This document shows, piece after piece, positions 35,762 to 45,308 of a stretch of DNA of 64,000 nt. Numbering within the stretch: position 1 is the stretch's first letter; each line of letters opens with the position of its first letter. Made by a program: the position numbers and the translations under genes. The stretch covers positions 1 to 64,000 of the forward strand of contig JAFOOX010000036.1 in NCBI GenBank assembly GCA_017425245.1, read 5' to 3'. The notes under the pieces are model-generated. The model saw nothing but the letters and a program-made list of their open reading frames with translations, was not told where the DNA came from and searched no databases. The DNA is from Gammaproteobacteria bacterium. Its GTDB lineage: Bacteria > Pseudomonadota > Gammaproteobacteria > Enterobacterales > Neiellaceae.

Positions 35762-37551
35762 CCCGCATCGGCCATCACCAGCCGATTACGACCGCGCGAC
35801 TTGGCCAGATAGAGGGCCTCGTCGGCGCGGCGCTGCAGGGTCTTGCGGCTGTCGCCGGGGTGATAGCAGGCCAGACCAATAGAGCAGGTGACCTGCGGAT
35901 CGCTGGCCGAATGAGCCAGCCCCTCGCGCAGCCGCTCCAGCACCACCTCCGCCCCATGCTGCTCGGTATGGGGCAGAAAGGCGACAAACTCCTCGCCCCC
36001 CACCCGCGCCAGCAGATCGCTCCGCCTGAGCCCGGCGGCAAACACCTCTACGGCATGGCGCAGCACATCGTCGCCGCGGTCGTGCCCATAGCGATCGTTG
36101 ATCTGCTTGAAGTGGTCGAGATCGATAATGGCCAGAGCAAAGGGCTGATGATGGCGCTCCTGACGGGCGATCTCCTGATCAACCACCTCGTTGAGCTTGC
36201 GCCTGTTCCAGATGCCGGTCAGCGGATCCTTGTGTGACAGCTCACGCAACTGCCGCTCCAACAGCTTCTGCTCGGTCAGATCGAGAAAATTACCGATGAT
36301 GTGGCGCTGGCGACCGGCCACTACTAGCTGGTTGAACTCGCTGAGCTGGGCATAGCTGTCGCCATTAGCCCGTTTGCACGCCAGTTCGCCGCGCCACTTA
36401 CCACTGCGCTTGAGCCCTTCGGTCACCAACTGCAGCTGCTCCGGCTCGGCCAGCAGGTTGGCAAAAGGTTGGTCAACGACCTCTTTGGCGGCAAAACCGG
36501 TGATGCGGCTAAAGGCGGCATTGACCTCCATCACCTGCCACTGGCTGTCGGTGATCACCAGTGCCGCCATCGACTCCAGCGCCGCCCGGCCCAGAGCCGC
36601 TTCGCGCCAGCGCTGGGCACGGCCATGCCACCACAGTGCCAGTAGCGGCGACAGCAGCACCACCACGCCTGCCAGCAGCAGCACCGGCCACAGATACTCC
36701 ACCAGCTGCTGGCGCATCAGCTGCCAACGCTGATCGACCGTCAGCTGCCAATGTAAATGAACTGGCAAGCCATCATTGTCACCCCTTGGCAACGGTTGCT
36801 GCAGCGCCAGTATCACCCGGCTGTGGTCATCCATCTGCTGTGGCCAAAAGGTGCCACTGTTGTCGAAACCGATCAGCGCAGGTCCCTCACCGACCGTCAG
36901 CCACACCCGGCCAAGCAGGGAACCCAGCCACATCTCCGACATCAGCGAGCGGTAACTAAGCTCCGCCACCACAAACAGCGGCTCGCCATCACCCGTCGTT
37001 ACCCGCGCCACCATCGGCCAACGCAGCTCCGCTAGCCGCTCGTCACTATCCGGTTCCGTAAGCGGCCGGGGCTGTGCGATGTAAAGGCCCAGATTCAGTC
37101 CATCAATCTGCTTTAGCCATGGCAGGCAGTCAGGATAGGACTCTTTGCCAAGCGCCACCTGCAACGGCATTCGCTGCGGATCATAGTGTCCATCAACCAG
37201 CAGACGGCCGTCACCATCCACCAGCGCCAGTCGCCGCACCAGCCCGCTGTTCAGCATCGCCTGACGCCAGCGTGTCAGCAGCGGCGCCAAATGGCGCTGT
37301 TGGCGATCGGCGACGAAACGTTCGAGGGAAGGGTCAGTGGCCAGCTGGCGCAACACTTGGCCATGGTTTTTACGGATGGCATCGTACAACGCGCCGCTAA
37401 AACGCAAGGCAATGGCACCAACGGTCATGGCATTGCGCTCAGTCGCCTGCTGCAAGCGATAGTAGGCGATGGCGCCAAGGCTGCCGACCAGGGTCAACCC
37501 CATCAACACCACCAGCGCCATCAACCGGCCAAGGGAGAGGAGTCTGTTCAC
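35758..37551 (-). CDS. Membrane-anchored diguanylate cyclase with PAS domain
   Basis: This 597-residue protein has an N-terminal membrane helix (about 5-27), a periplasmic sensor (about 28-275) and a second helix (about 280-305). A PAS domain ([20 protein letters not shown]) is followed by a GGDEF domain with [11 protein letters not shown], and RRSD five residues before it is an intact I-site. It should make cyclic di-GMP in response to an external and a PAS-bound signal, both unknown. Starts are unusual: GTG 37551 or TTG 37554, with AAGG very close upstream. It converges on luxS with a four-base overlap. Confidence 0.9.
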   Translation of the reverse strand: MNRLLSLGRLMALVVLMGLTLVGSLGAIAYYRLQQATERNAMTVGAIALRFSGALYDAIRKNHGQVLRQLATDPSLERFVADRQQRHLAPLLTRWRQAMLNSGLVRRLALVDGDGRLLVDGHYDPQRMPLQVALGKESYPDCLPWLKQIDGLNLGLYIAQPRPLTEPDSDERLAELRWPMVARVTTGDGEPLFVVAELSYRSLMSEMWLGSLLGRVWLTVGEGPALIGFDNSGTFWPQQMDDHSRVILALQQPLPRGDNDGLPVHLHWQLTVDQRWQLMRQQLVEYLWPVLLLAGVVVLLSPLLALWWHGRAQRWREAALGRAALESMAALVITDSQWQVMEVNAAFSRITGFAAKEVVDQPFANLLAEPEQLQLVTEGLKRSGKWRGELACKRANGDSYAQLSEFNQLVVAGRQRHIIGNFLDLTEQKLLERQLRELSHKDPLTGIWNRRKLNEVVDQEIARQERHHQPFALAIIDLDHFKQINDRYGHDRGDDVLRHAVEVFAAGLRRSDLLARVGGEEFVAFLPHTEQHGAEVVLERLREGLAHSASDPQVTCSIGLACYHPGDSRKTLQRRADEALYLAKSRGRNRLVMADAG

Positions 37552-37611
37552 CAACCTTGTCCCAGTCTGTTGTTGCGTGCCCTCAGCAGGCGGTTAGTTC
37601 CAGTGTAGTGA

Positions 37612-38766
37612 TCACTGACCAATCACGCCTGCCCGCTCCAGCGCTACTGCACAGCGCGCCAGACCTTGATCAAGCTGGCTACGGCTGCAGCCGAAATTCA
37701 GCCGCAGATACCCTGGCGCGCCAAACGGAGCGCCATCAGAGAGGCCGACGCCATGCTGCTCAAACCAGCCAGCGGCATCGCCAAGGCCGAGCGCGCGCAG
37801 ATCGACCCAACTCAGATACGTAGCCTGTGGCTGACTATGGCTAATACCGAAACGCTGCCACAGCGCCGCCACCTGCAAACTGTTAGCGTGCAGGTAGCGG
37901 CACTGCTGATCCAGCCAGTCACCGCCCTCGCGCAGCGCCGCTTCTGCAGCCACCAGCCCGAGCAGGTTGGGGGTCGGCAGCAACCCGTGCATGGCCGTTT
38001 TGAAGCGCATGCGTAGCCTGGGATCGGCAATCAATGCCCAGGCGCAGCCGAGACCGGCCAGATTGAAACTCTTGGAGGGGGCCATCAATACAATGCTGCG
38101 TCGCGCCGCATCCTCGCTGATGGCAGCAAACGGCTGATGGCGCAGCTCCGGTTGCAGCAGCAGGTCGCTGTGGATCTCGTCACTGCACACCAGCACGTCA
38201 TGGTCGGCGGCCAGCTGCGCCAGCTCGGCCAGCTCATCCGGGCGGTAAAGCGTGCCCGTGGGGTTATGAGGATTACAGAACAGCAGCAGCTGGCCGCGCC
38301 CGCTGATCGCCCGCTCCAGCACCTGGGGCAATAACCGCCAGCGGCCATCGACATGGCTCAGCGGCACGGGCTGAATGACACGGCCAGCGGCTTTGACCGC
38401 CTCAAAGAAGGGTGGATAGACCGGCGTCGGCACCAGCACCGGCAGATCGGTGATGCCCAGCGCCCGCACCACCAGATGCAGCGCTGGCACCAGCCCCGGC
38501 AGGTAGACCAGCGACGTCCCCTCCGGTTGCCACTGGTAGCGGTCAGCACACCAGTGGCGGATGGCGCTGGTCAAGGAGGCGCTGGGCCGGCCGTAACCAA
38601 AGATGCCATGAGCCACCCGCTGCTGCAGCGCTGCCAGCACCGCCGGCGGTGCCATGAATTCAGAGTCCGCCACCCACATCGGCAACACGTCGCGGCCCGC
38701 ATAGCGGCTCCATTTGCTGCTGTCGCTGGTGGAGCGGTCATGGATCTGGTCGAAATCGAACAACAT
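37612..38766 (-). CDS. MalY/PatB-type PLP aminotransferase (probable cystathionine beta-lyase)
   Basis: This 384-residue fold-type I PLP enzyme of the MalY/PatB group cleaves C-S bonds in cystathionine and similar thioethers. It begins with the family's FDFDQIHDR and has LPMWVADSEF. PLP is held by NPHNPTGT, SDEIHSDL and the Schiff-base Lys in SKSFNLAGLG. ATG 38766 with GAGGGG upstream is chosen over the in-frame ATG 38784. Its neighbour luxS also acts in homocysteine recycling, though the two are not in one operon. Confidence 0.88.
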   Translation of the reverse strand: MLFDFDQIHDRSTSDSSKWSRYAGRDVLPMWVADSEFMAPPAVLAALQQRVAHGIFGYGRPSASLTSAIRHWCADRYQWQPEGTSLVYLPGLVPALHLVVRALGITDLPVLVPTPVYPPFFEAVKAAGRVIQPVPLSHVDGRWRLLPQVLERAISGRGQLLLFCNPHNPTGTLYRPDELAELAQLAADHDVLVCSDEIHSDLLLQPELRHQPFAAISEDAARRSIVLMAPSKSFNLAGLGCAWALIADPRLRMRFKTAMHGLLPTPNLLGLVAAEAALREGGDWLDQQCRYLHANSLQVAALWQRFGISHSQPQATYLSWVDLRALGLGDAAGWFEQHGVGLSDGAPFGAPGYLRLNFGCSRSQLDQGLARCAVALERAGVIGQ

Positions 38767-38924
38767 CGGCCCCTCGTTGCCCAAAACCGTCGATCGCGGC
38801 TCCCGTATTCAAGCGGTGGCATGCTGCTGCCGTCAAGGCGCAAGCCTGCAAGCGTGACCGCAGCGCGTTATAGTGCAGCCAGGAATCACCATGCCCAACC
38901 GCTTTTCATCTGTCAGGAGTAGCT

Positions 38925-39938
38925 GTGCCCGCTGACGGCGCCCCATTTATCAGCAACGAAGCAACCCTTAGCGAGCGCTTGGCCGACATCGCCAGCCATC
39001 TGCAAGCCAGTCGGCGGCCCCTGCGCTGGAGAGGCCAAGGCGGGATTGAACTGGTCGGCGAAGCCTTCGGCAACAGCGCTGCCGAGCGGGCCGTACTGCT
39101 GGTCACGGGCCGGGTCGAGAGCTTTCTCAAATATGACGAACTGACGGATGAGCTGCTGCGCAATGGCTACGCCGTCTACCGTTTCGACCATCGTGGGCAG
39201 GGGCTGTCAGGCCGCTTGCTAGCCGACCGCCACAAGGGCCATATCGATAGCTACGCCGCTTTTGTAGCCGATCTGCAGCAGGTGATCGCCTCCATCAGCA
39301 GCAACGGCAGCCACCACCACCTGCTGCTAATCGCCCACTCCATGGGGGCTTGTATCAGCGCCCTGGCCCTGGCCGACAGCCGCACCACTGCAATCACTGG
39401 CGCTGCTCTCTGCTCGCCGATGGTCCGCCTGAAGAGCGGAGGCCTGCCGCACTGGGCGGCGCTGGTGTGGCTTAACCTGTGGCACCTGCTGCTAAGCTGG
39501 CTGCATCGGGCCAGCGGTGACTCGCCCTATTTTCGTGACGGCGGCCCCTATCGCGAGCGGCCGTTCGAAGACAACCACATCAGCCATAGCCTGACCCGTT
39601 ACCGGATGTTTCGGGCCATGCTGGCCCAGCGGCCTGACACTCAACTGGGCGATCCAACCCTGGCGTGGGTGGCACGCAGCTTCCGCGCAGCTGCCCGCGC
39701 CGTCACCCTTGCCAGCCAGATCCGCGCCCCCTTGCTGGTTCTGGAAGCCGGCGCTGATCCGCTTATCGATCCACGCGGCATCGCCCGCTTTTGCTTGCGC
39801 GCGCCGCACTGCCGCTACCTGCGCATTGATCATGCCCGCCACGAACTGCTGTTCGAAAGCGACCCGATGCGCCAACCGGCACTGCTGGCGATCTACCGTT
39901 TCTTTGACCACTGCTGTAGTGGAGCACCCCAGCCATGA
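38925..39938 (+). CDS. pldB: Lysophospholipase L2-like alpha/beta hydrolase
   Basis: This 337-residue hydrolase has the nucleophile elbow AHSMGA, an HRGQGLSGR oxyanion-loop region, the Asp region in LEAGADPLIDPRG and a late His in HARHELLFE. PldB hydrolyses lysophospholipids at the inner membrane. GTG 38925 is preceded by CAGGAG. The last four bases overlap the start of the HAD gene, the pldB-yigL pairing known from enteric bacteria. Confidence 0.9.
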   Translation: MPADGAPFISNEATLSERLADIASHLQASRRPLRWRGQGGIELVGEAFGNSAAERAVLLVTGRVESFLKYDELTDELLRNGYAVYRFDHRGQGLSGRLLADRHKGHIDSYAAFVADLQQVIASISSNGSHHHLLLIAHSMGACISALALADSRTTAITGAALCSPMVRLKSGGLPHWAALVWLNLWHLLLSWLHRASGDSPYFRDGGPYRERPFEDNHISHSLTRYRMFRAMLAQRPDTQLGDPTLAWVARSFRAAARAVTLASQIRAPLLVLEAGADPLIDPRGIARFCLRAPHCRYLRIDHARHELLFESDPMRQPALLAIYRFFDHCCSGAPQP

Positions 39939-40750
39939 TTCATCTCATCGTCACCGACCTCGACGGCACCCTGCTCACCCCCGATCACCAATTGCTGCCC
40001 TTCAGCGCCGCCACCTTGCGTGCGGTAGCCACCAGCGGCCGCCAGCTAGTGATCGCCTCCGGCCGCCCCTGGCGCGATGTCTCCCATTTCCGCAACGCAC
40101 TGGATCTGCCGATGATGCTGATCACCAGCAACGGTGCCCGCGTTCACGATCAGAGCGGTCACCTGCTGTTTCGCCACGATCTACCGTCATCGGTGGTCGC
40201 AGAACTGCTGGCTCTCGACACCCCGCCTGAGTTTCATCTCAATCTATACGTCGACGATGAGTGGCTGGTGGTCGATGACTACCCAGAGCTACTGGCCTTC
40301 TACACCGCCAGCGGTTTCGGTTATCGCCGACTGGACCGTGATCAGCTGCCCCTTAAAGGGGTAGCCAAACTGTTCTGGGTCGGACCACCCGAGCTACTCA
40401 ACCAATGGCAGCAACAACTTGAGCTACACTTCGGTAAAAACATCCATGCGGTGTTTTCGAACCGCGACTGCTTGGAAGTGATGGCAGCCGGGGTGAGCAA
40501 AGGCGAAGCCTTGCAGGTGGTGCTCGACAGCCACGGGTTGGATGCCAATCAAGTTATGGCCTTCGGTGATGGCCTTAACGATCTGGAGATGTTGAAGGCC
40601 GTAGGGCATCCTAGGTTGATGGCTAACGCCGATCCACGGCTGGTGACTCAGCTACCGGGGGCGCAGCAAATCGGCCATTGCCGGGACCAAGCTGTCGCGG
40701 TCTATCTGCAGCAATGGCTGGCAGAAAATGAAGCGCTAACACAAAGCTGA
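39935..40750 (+). CDS. yigL: HAD-superfamily sugar/PLP phosphatase YigL-like
   Basis: This 271-residue Cof-type HAD phosphatase has motif I DLDGTLLTPDH, motif II with LITSNGARV, Lys in VSKGEALQVV and the acidic motif AFGDGLNDLEML. E. coli YigL acts on PLP and sugar phosphates; the substrate here is inferred from gene order. It is translationally coupled to pldB. Confidence 0.92.
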   Translation: MIHLIVTDLDGTLLTPDHQLLPFSAATLRAVATSGRQLVIASGRPWRDVSHFRNALDLPMMLITSNGARVHDQSGHLLFRHDLPSSVVAELLALDTPPEFHLNLYVDDEWLVVDDYPELLAFYTASGFGYRRLDRDQLPLKGVAKLFWVGPPELLNQWQQQLELHFGKNIHAVFSNRDCLEVMAAGVSKGEALQVVLDSHGLDANQVMAFGDGLNDLEMLKAVGHPRLMANADPRLVTQLPGAQQIGHCRDQAVAVYLQQWLAENEALTQS

Positions 40751-40853
40751 TCTGGATCGCTATTTGCCAGCGTCGTTGGTCAAAAACAAAACGGTGCTGT
40801 GGTACATTGTCGCGCCGGTCACCCTAGGCGCGATTTTGGTGGAGTTTTGAGCC

Positions 40854-41330
40854 ATGACAACGCGTTCACTGCTTCTGTTGATGTCCCTGATGCTGAGCAA
40901 GGCGGCTTTTGCTGGCGTATACCAATGCGCTGACGGAACCTTCAGCGACCGACCCTGCGCCGATCCTGGCGGCAAGTCGGTCAATCTGCATGCTGCTCCC
41001 CAGGCGCCGGCCCAGTTTGACGGCCTAGCCGAAATACAAAGTGTGGATGTCGTTGCCGGCCATGCCAGTGGTGCAGCAGCTGCAGCTGACACCAGAGCCT
41101 GTAATCTGGCTGATTACCAGACCAAAGCGGCCATCGAACAAGGAATTAGGAGCTGGTCGGTCAGCCGCTGCATGACGATGGATCAAGTGGAGCGCGTCAC
41201 CCGCCGAGCCCAATATGATCAGTTCCGCCATATCAATGGCAATGGTCAGGAAGTGGTTGAATGGGTTTATAACGGCCTGCAACCGGGCCGTGTTATCTTT
41301 GTTGACGGCCGAGTGGTCGACTTGCGCTGA
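40854..41330 (+). CDS. DUF4124-domain periplasmic protein
   Basis: The 158-residue precursor has a signal peptide ending KAAFAG and the DUF4124 pattern VYQCADGTFSDRPCADPGG right after it, with two Cys able to form a disulphide. A second pair of Cys follows (RACNLADYQ and VSRCMTM). Function of the family is unknown. GGAG precedes the ATG. It may form one unit with the LemA and M48 genes downstream, 39 bp and 12 bp apart. Confidence 0.82.
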   Translation: MTTRSLLLLMSLMLSKAAFAGVYQCADGTFSDRPCADPGGKSVNLHAAPQAPAQFDGLAEIQSVDVVAGHASGAAAAADTRACNLADYQTKAAIEQGIRSWSVSRCMTMDQVERVTRRAQYDQFRHINGNGQEVVEWVYNGLQPGRVIFVDGRVVDLR

Positions 41331-41369
41331 TTCCGTTGTGCTTCAATTCCATTGCAAGGAGTGGTTGAT

Positions 41370-41954
41370 ATGGGATTGTGGATACTGCTGGCGCTGCTGA
41401 TTGCCCTGTTCGTTTATGCCATCAGCCTCTATAACGGGCTGGTGGCAGGCCGCAATAACTTCCGTAACGCTTTTGCCCAAATCGACGTTCAATTGACCCG
41501 GCGCTACGAACTGATCCCCAATCTGGTGGAAGCCGCTAAAGGCTATCTCAACCACGAAAAGGACACCCTTGAGGCAGTGATGGCTGCCCGCAATGGCGCC
41601 TCAGCCGCCAACAAGGCCGCCTCTGCCCACCCCGAAGATAGTGCAGCCATCAACGCCCTGAGCGCCGCCGAAGGGCTGCTTGGCAGTGCTTTGGGACGCT
41701 TTTACGCAGTAGCCGAGGCCTACCCTGACCTCAAGGCAGATGCCACCATTAGCCGCTTGATGGAAGAACTGGCCAGTACCGAAAACCGCATCGCCTTTGC
41801 CCGTCAGGCCTATAACGATGCAGTGATGAGCTACAACAACGGCCGTGAACAGTTCCCTGGCAATCTGGTGGCCAACCGCTACGGCTTTAGCGCTGCCAGC
41901 CTGCTGGAAATTGGTGCCGAGACCCACCGCCAGGCCCCTGCCGTCAAGTTCTGA
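41370..41954 (+). CDS. LemA-family protein
   Basis: This 194-residue membrane-anchored protein has one N-terminal helix (GLWILLALLIALFVYAIS) followed by the family's YNGLVAGRNNFRNAFAQIDV and RRYELIPNLVEAAKGY, then a four-helix cytoplasmic or periplasmic bundle ending in FSAASLLEIG. LemA proteins are commonly encoded with M48 or HtpX-like proteases, as here. ATG 41370 has AAGGAG nine bases upstream. Function is unknown beyond envelope association. Confidence 0.93.
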   Translation: MGLWILLALLIALFVYAISLYNGLVAGRNNFRNAFAQIDVQLTRRYELIPNLVEAAKGYLNHEKDTLEAVMAARNGASAANKAASAHPEDSAAINALSAAEGLLGSALGRFYAVAEAYPDLKADATISRLMEELASTENRIAFARQAYNDAVMSYNNGREQFPGNLVANRYGFSAASLLEIGAETHRQAPAVKF

Positions 41955-41966
41955 GCTCGCTAACGT

Positions 41967-43763
41967 ATGGACTTCCGCCACCACCAGAGCCTGCACCGGC
42001 GACGCAGCCTGTGGTTGCTGGCCAGTTTTTGCGCTGCCGTTGCGGCCACAGTGGCAGGTGTCAATCTGCTCACCTACATCGGCTGGCTGTGGTTTGCCGC
42101 CCCGCCCCACAGCGCGCCCTTCACCACCTTCTCCTGGTTGCTTTGGCTACAACACCCCCTGTGCTGGATCAGCGTTGCAACCACGCTGGCCGTGATCCTG
42201 CTCGGTTCAGCGCTGCGCCTGATGGAGCTGCGTGGCGGTGGCGTGGCGGTGGCGCTGATGATGGGCGGCCGCGAGATTCAGCGCAGCAGTGGCGACGAGC
42301 ATGAGCGACGCTTGCTGAATGTGGTCGACGAAATGGCCATCGCCGCGAGCCAGCTACCACCACGGCTGTTCGTCATTGACCGGGAGCGGGCGCTTAATGC
42401 ATTTGTCGCAGGTACCAGCCCGGCCAACAGTGCACTGGTGGTCACCGAAGGGCTGCTGGCTACCTTGAGCCGGGATCAGCTGCAGGGGGTGGTGGCCCAT
42501 GAGTTTGGCCATATCCTGCAGGGCGACGTCGCGCTCACCACCCGGCTGATCGGCTATCTGGCCGGCATTTTGATGATCAGCCGCATTGGCCGTTTCCTGG
42601 TGCGACTGAATGTCGGCAACGGCGAGGTACGAAGCCGCCGCGATGGCCGCATCGCTATCCCACTGCTGTTGCTCGGGCTAGCCCTGTGGCTGGTCGGCTG
42701 GATCGGCTGGATCGGTGGCCGACTGATTCAGGCTGCAGTCTCACGTCAGCGCGAATATCTGGCAGATGCCACGGCCGTGCAACTCACCCGTCAGACCGAA
42801 GGGCTAGCCGGTGCCCTTAAACAGATCCTTGAGCACCCTCTCGGCGGCCGGCTGCTTCATATCAAAGCCAGCGAAGTAAGCCACCTGTGCATCGCCAACA
42901 GCCTCCATGGCCAGAGCTGGCTGGCGACTCATCCGCCACTGGATGCGCGTATCCGTAAGCTCCAGCCGTGGTTCCGACTCCTGCGTCGCCAACAACACCA
43001 ACCAACCAGCAAAGCTCCACAGCCCACACCAGCCGTCAGCGCCGAAAATGGGGCCCAGCAAATGCTGAGCAGCCTGCAGCAACAGTGTGGCGATGCCCTG
43101 CAACAACCCGAACTGGCGGCCAGTGAGCTACTGGTGCTGCTGGCCTTGGCCCAGCGCCAGCCACAGCAGGCGCTGGCACTGATTGGTGGGAGTGATGAGC
43201 AGCAGTTAACCCTGGATCTGCAGCGCCAGAAGCTGGCGGATCTGAGCGAAGCGCAGCGCCTGCCCTTACTTCAGCTACTGATCGCCACCGCCCGCCAGCT
43301 GCCTTTGGCTAGCCAACAGCAGTTGACCCGCCAGCTACTGCAGGTGGTGGACAGCGACGGCGACCATGACCTGTTTGATCTGCTGGCACTGGCCCTGTGG
43401 CAGCAGCACGCCCAGCCATCACCGGCACCAGCGCCGATCCATCGCTATCAGCAGGTTGAAGCAGAACTGCTGCTGCTGTTCTCGCTCCTGGCGCATAGCG
43501 GCCACGGCGATCCCCAAGCCGCCTTCCAGCTCGCCGCCAGCGGCTTCAAGCTAACGACTGACCAACCGTTAGCACCGGCGGCATTCAGCGGCGAGCGCAT
43601 TAGTAGCGCGTTGCAACGTCTGTCTGGCCTCCACCCCCTACTGCGCCAGCCGCTATTTGACGCCTGCCGCGAAACCGCGATGGCCGATGGCCACCAGTCA
43701 CCCGCCGAGCAACAGCTGCTGACGCTGCTGGCACTGGTACTGCAGCTACCGCCGCCACGCTAG
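41967..43763 (+). CDS. M48-family membrane zinc metalloprotease
   Basis: This 598-residue protein has two N-terminal helices (about 10-33 and 55-85). The catalytic segment is VVAHEFGHILQGD, with zinc-binding His residues and the catalytic Glu; the third ligand is likely the Glu in QREYLADATAVQL. Two more helices (about 185-205 and 228-250) complete the HtpX-like core. The C-terminal 250 residues are Gln-rich helical repeats with a terebrinthine-like helical end (CRETAMADGHQSPAEQQLL, TerB-like). It starts 12 bp after lemA. A role in membrane-protein quality control is inferred. Confidence 0.9.
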   Translation: MDFRHHQSLHRRRSLWLLASFCAAVAATVAGVNLLTYIGWLWFAAPPHSAPFTTFSWLLWLQHPLCWISVATTLAVILLGSALRLMELRGGGVAVALMMGGREIQRSSGDEHERRLLNVVDEMAIAASQLPPRLFVIDRERALNAFVAGTSPANSALVVTEGLLATLSRDQLQGVVAHEFGHILQGDVALTTRLIGYLAGILMISRIGRFLVRLNVGNGEVRSRRDGRIAIPLLLLGLALWLVGWIGWIGGRLIQAAVSRQREYLADATAVQLTRQTEGLAGALKQILEHPLGGRLLHIKASEVSHLCIANSLHGQSWLATHPPLDARIRKLQPWFRLLRRQQHQPTSKAPQPTPAVSAENGAQQMLSSLQQQCGDALQQPELAASELLVLLALAQRQPQQALALIGGSDEQQLTLDLQRQKLADLSEAQRLPLLQLLIATARQLPLASQQQLTRQLLQVVDSDGDHDLFDLLALALWQQHAQPSPAPAPIHRYQQVEAELLLLFSLLAHSGHGDPQAAFQLAASGFKLTTDQPLAPAAFSGERISSALQRLSGLHPLLRQPLFDACRETAMADGHQSPAEQQLLTLLALVLQLPPPR

Positions 43764-43821
43764 ACTGGCCGCCCGCCGGGGGGCCACGTATGCTGGGCCC
43801 ATCACCGGTCTGGAGGCACCT

Positions 43822-45006
43822 ATGGTCATTACCCCCCTGCTATCCGGCAATGTTGCTCGCAACTGCCACCCTCTTGGCTGCCAGCGGCTGATTGAGCAAC
43901 AACTGCAGCAGCTGGCAACCATCGGCCCTATAGCCACCCCCAAGCGGGTGCTGATCCTCGGCGGTTCGTCCGGTTTGGGACTGGCGGCGCGCCTCGTCTG
44001 TGCCTTTGGGGGTGGGGCCACTACTTACAGCCTGGCAGTTGAACGGCCACCGCGTGACGGCCAGCCTGGCAGCGCGGGTTATTACCAGCAGCAGCATGTC
44101 ACCCGGCTGGCCCGGGAGCGCGGCCTCGGCGCTTGGGACTACCTGGGCGATCTGTTTGCGGCCGACACCCTGACCACCGTCTGCAACCAGCTGCGCGCCA
44201 CCCTGGGCCAGATCGATCTGGTGATCTACAGCGTTGCCAGCGGCCGGCGAGAAACCAACGGCCAGCTCTGGCAATCGGTACTCAAGCCGGTTGCTGCGCC
44301 GATCGAAGGATTATCACTGCGGTTACAGCCGTTGGGGGTGGAAGCCCAGCACATCGAACCGGCCAGCGCGGCCGAGGTCAACGCCACCATCAAGGTGATG
44401 GGTGGCGAACCCTGGCAGCAGTGGCTGGAAGCGCTGCTGGCAGCAGACCTGCTGGCGCCCGGTGCCCGTACCCTGGCGTTTTCATACATTGGCCCCAACT
44501 GGACAGCCCCCATCTATCGCCATGGCACCATCGGTATCGCCAAGGAGCACCTGCATGCCAGCGCCAATCAGCTCAACGAGCGACTGGCAGCAACCATTGG
44601 TGGCAGCGCCCATGCGGTGGTTTGCCAGGCACTGATCACCAAGGCGAGCGTCTTTATTCCACTGCTGTCGAGCTATCTGGCCGCACTGCATGCGGTGCTC
44701 GAAGAGAGCGAAGGCGATGAGGGGCCGCTGGGACAGATGGTAAGGCTGTTCCGCGACCGCTTGGGGTCCCAGGTGATCACCGATGAGGACCGGCTGATAC
44801 GTCTGGATGACAAGGAGCTGGCGCGCGAGGTGCAACAGGCGGTGGCCATACGGCTGGCCGGCTTGAACCCAGACAATGCAGAGGAACGACTGCAGTTGGA
44901 ACGTTTCAGGGCCGACTTCCTGCAACTGTTCGGCTTTGGCATCGACGGCGTGGATTATCAGCAACCGCTGCCGGCGGAGCTGTTGCTGGCAGACGCCAAC
45001 CGCTGA
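43822..45006 (+). CDS. FabV-like enoyl reductase paralogue
   Basis: This 394-residue protein is related to the FabV gene product at 49702-50883 across its length. It keeps the Rossmann motif GGSSGLGLAAR, the catalytic Tyr-x8-Lys (YRHGTIGIAK) and the conserved FGFGIDGVDYQ end. It departs from FabV at many otherwise constant sites: ERPPRDGQPGSAGY replaces the E-x-R-T-G-x-A-G-W-Y region, and the N-terminus lacks the CxxNAHPxG motif. It may reduce a different enoyl thioester or be regulated differently. GGAGG before the ATG and a terminator after the stop show a single-gene unit. Confidence 0.85.
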   Translation: MVITPLLSGNVARNCHPLGCQRLIEQQLQQLATIGPIATPKRVLILGGSSGLGLAARLVCAFGGGATTYSLAVERPPRDGQPGSAGYYQQQHVTRLARERGLGAWDYLGDLFAADTLTTVCNQLRATLGQIDLVIYSVASGRRETNGQLWQSVLKPVAAPIEGLSLRLQPLGVEAQHIEPASAAEVNATIKVMGGEPWQQWLEALLAADLLAPGARTLAFSYIGPNWTAPIYRHGTIGIAKEHLHASANQLNERLAATIGGSAHAVVCQALITKASVFIPLLSSYLAALHAVLEESEGDEGPLGQMVRLFRDRLGSQVITDEDRLIRLDDKELAREVQQAVAIRLAGLNPDNAEERLQLERFRADFLQLFGFGIDGVDYQQPLPAELLLADANR

Positions 45007-45024
45007 GCCTCTGGCCCCAAAAGA

Positions 45025-45055
45025 GAAAGGGGCCGACATCCGGTCGGCCCCTTTC
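45025..45055 (+). terminator. Terminator hairpin after the FabV paralogue
   Basis: A perfect 13-bp stem, GAAAGGGGCCGAC, is closed by loop ATCCG. The 3' arm itself ends in CTTTC. It lies 19 bp after the stop of the gene at 43822. Confidence 0.85.
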
Positions 45056-45189
45056 GCAGCATCCCTCTGGAGAAGGGCGAGGCGGTTTTTACCGACCCGT
45101 TGTTATATTAGAGCTGCGGCTCAATTTTGGCCCAAAGTCGCTCAATGCGACATCTGCCAAAGGCAAATCGACGCCAATCCAGGCCAGCT

Positions 45190-45206
45190 TTTGGCATGAT
45201 GCCAAA
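45190..45206. repeat. 17-bp palindrome in convergent intergenic region
   Basis: TTTGGCAT-G-ATGCCAAA is a perfect palindrome in the 210-bp gap between two terminators. A related GCCAAAGGC lies at about 45157-45165. Both adjacent genes end here, so it is not their operator. It may be a protein-binding site, a repeat relic or part of an unrecognised small RNA. Confidence 0.5.
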
Positions 45207-45265
45207 GGCCAAACTGTAAGCGTCCATTTACATTTTTACTTTACGTCGTCCCTGGCTGGCAGCGA

Positions 45266-45291
45266 ACAAAAACGCCGCCCTCAGGCGGCGT
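45266..45291 (-). terminator. Rho-independent terminator of the coiled-coil lipoprotein gene
   Basis: On the minus strand, ACGCCGCC-TGAG-GGCGGCGT is followed by TTTTTG. It sits 18 bp after the stop at 45309. Confidence 0.9.
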
Positions 45292-45308
45292 CTGAACAGA
45301 CCGGCCCC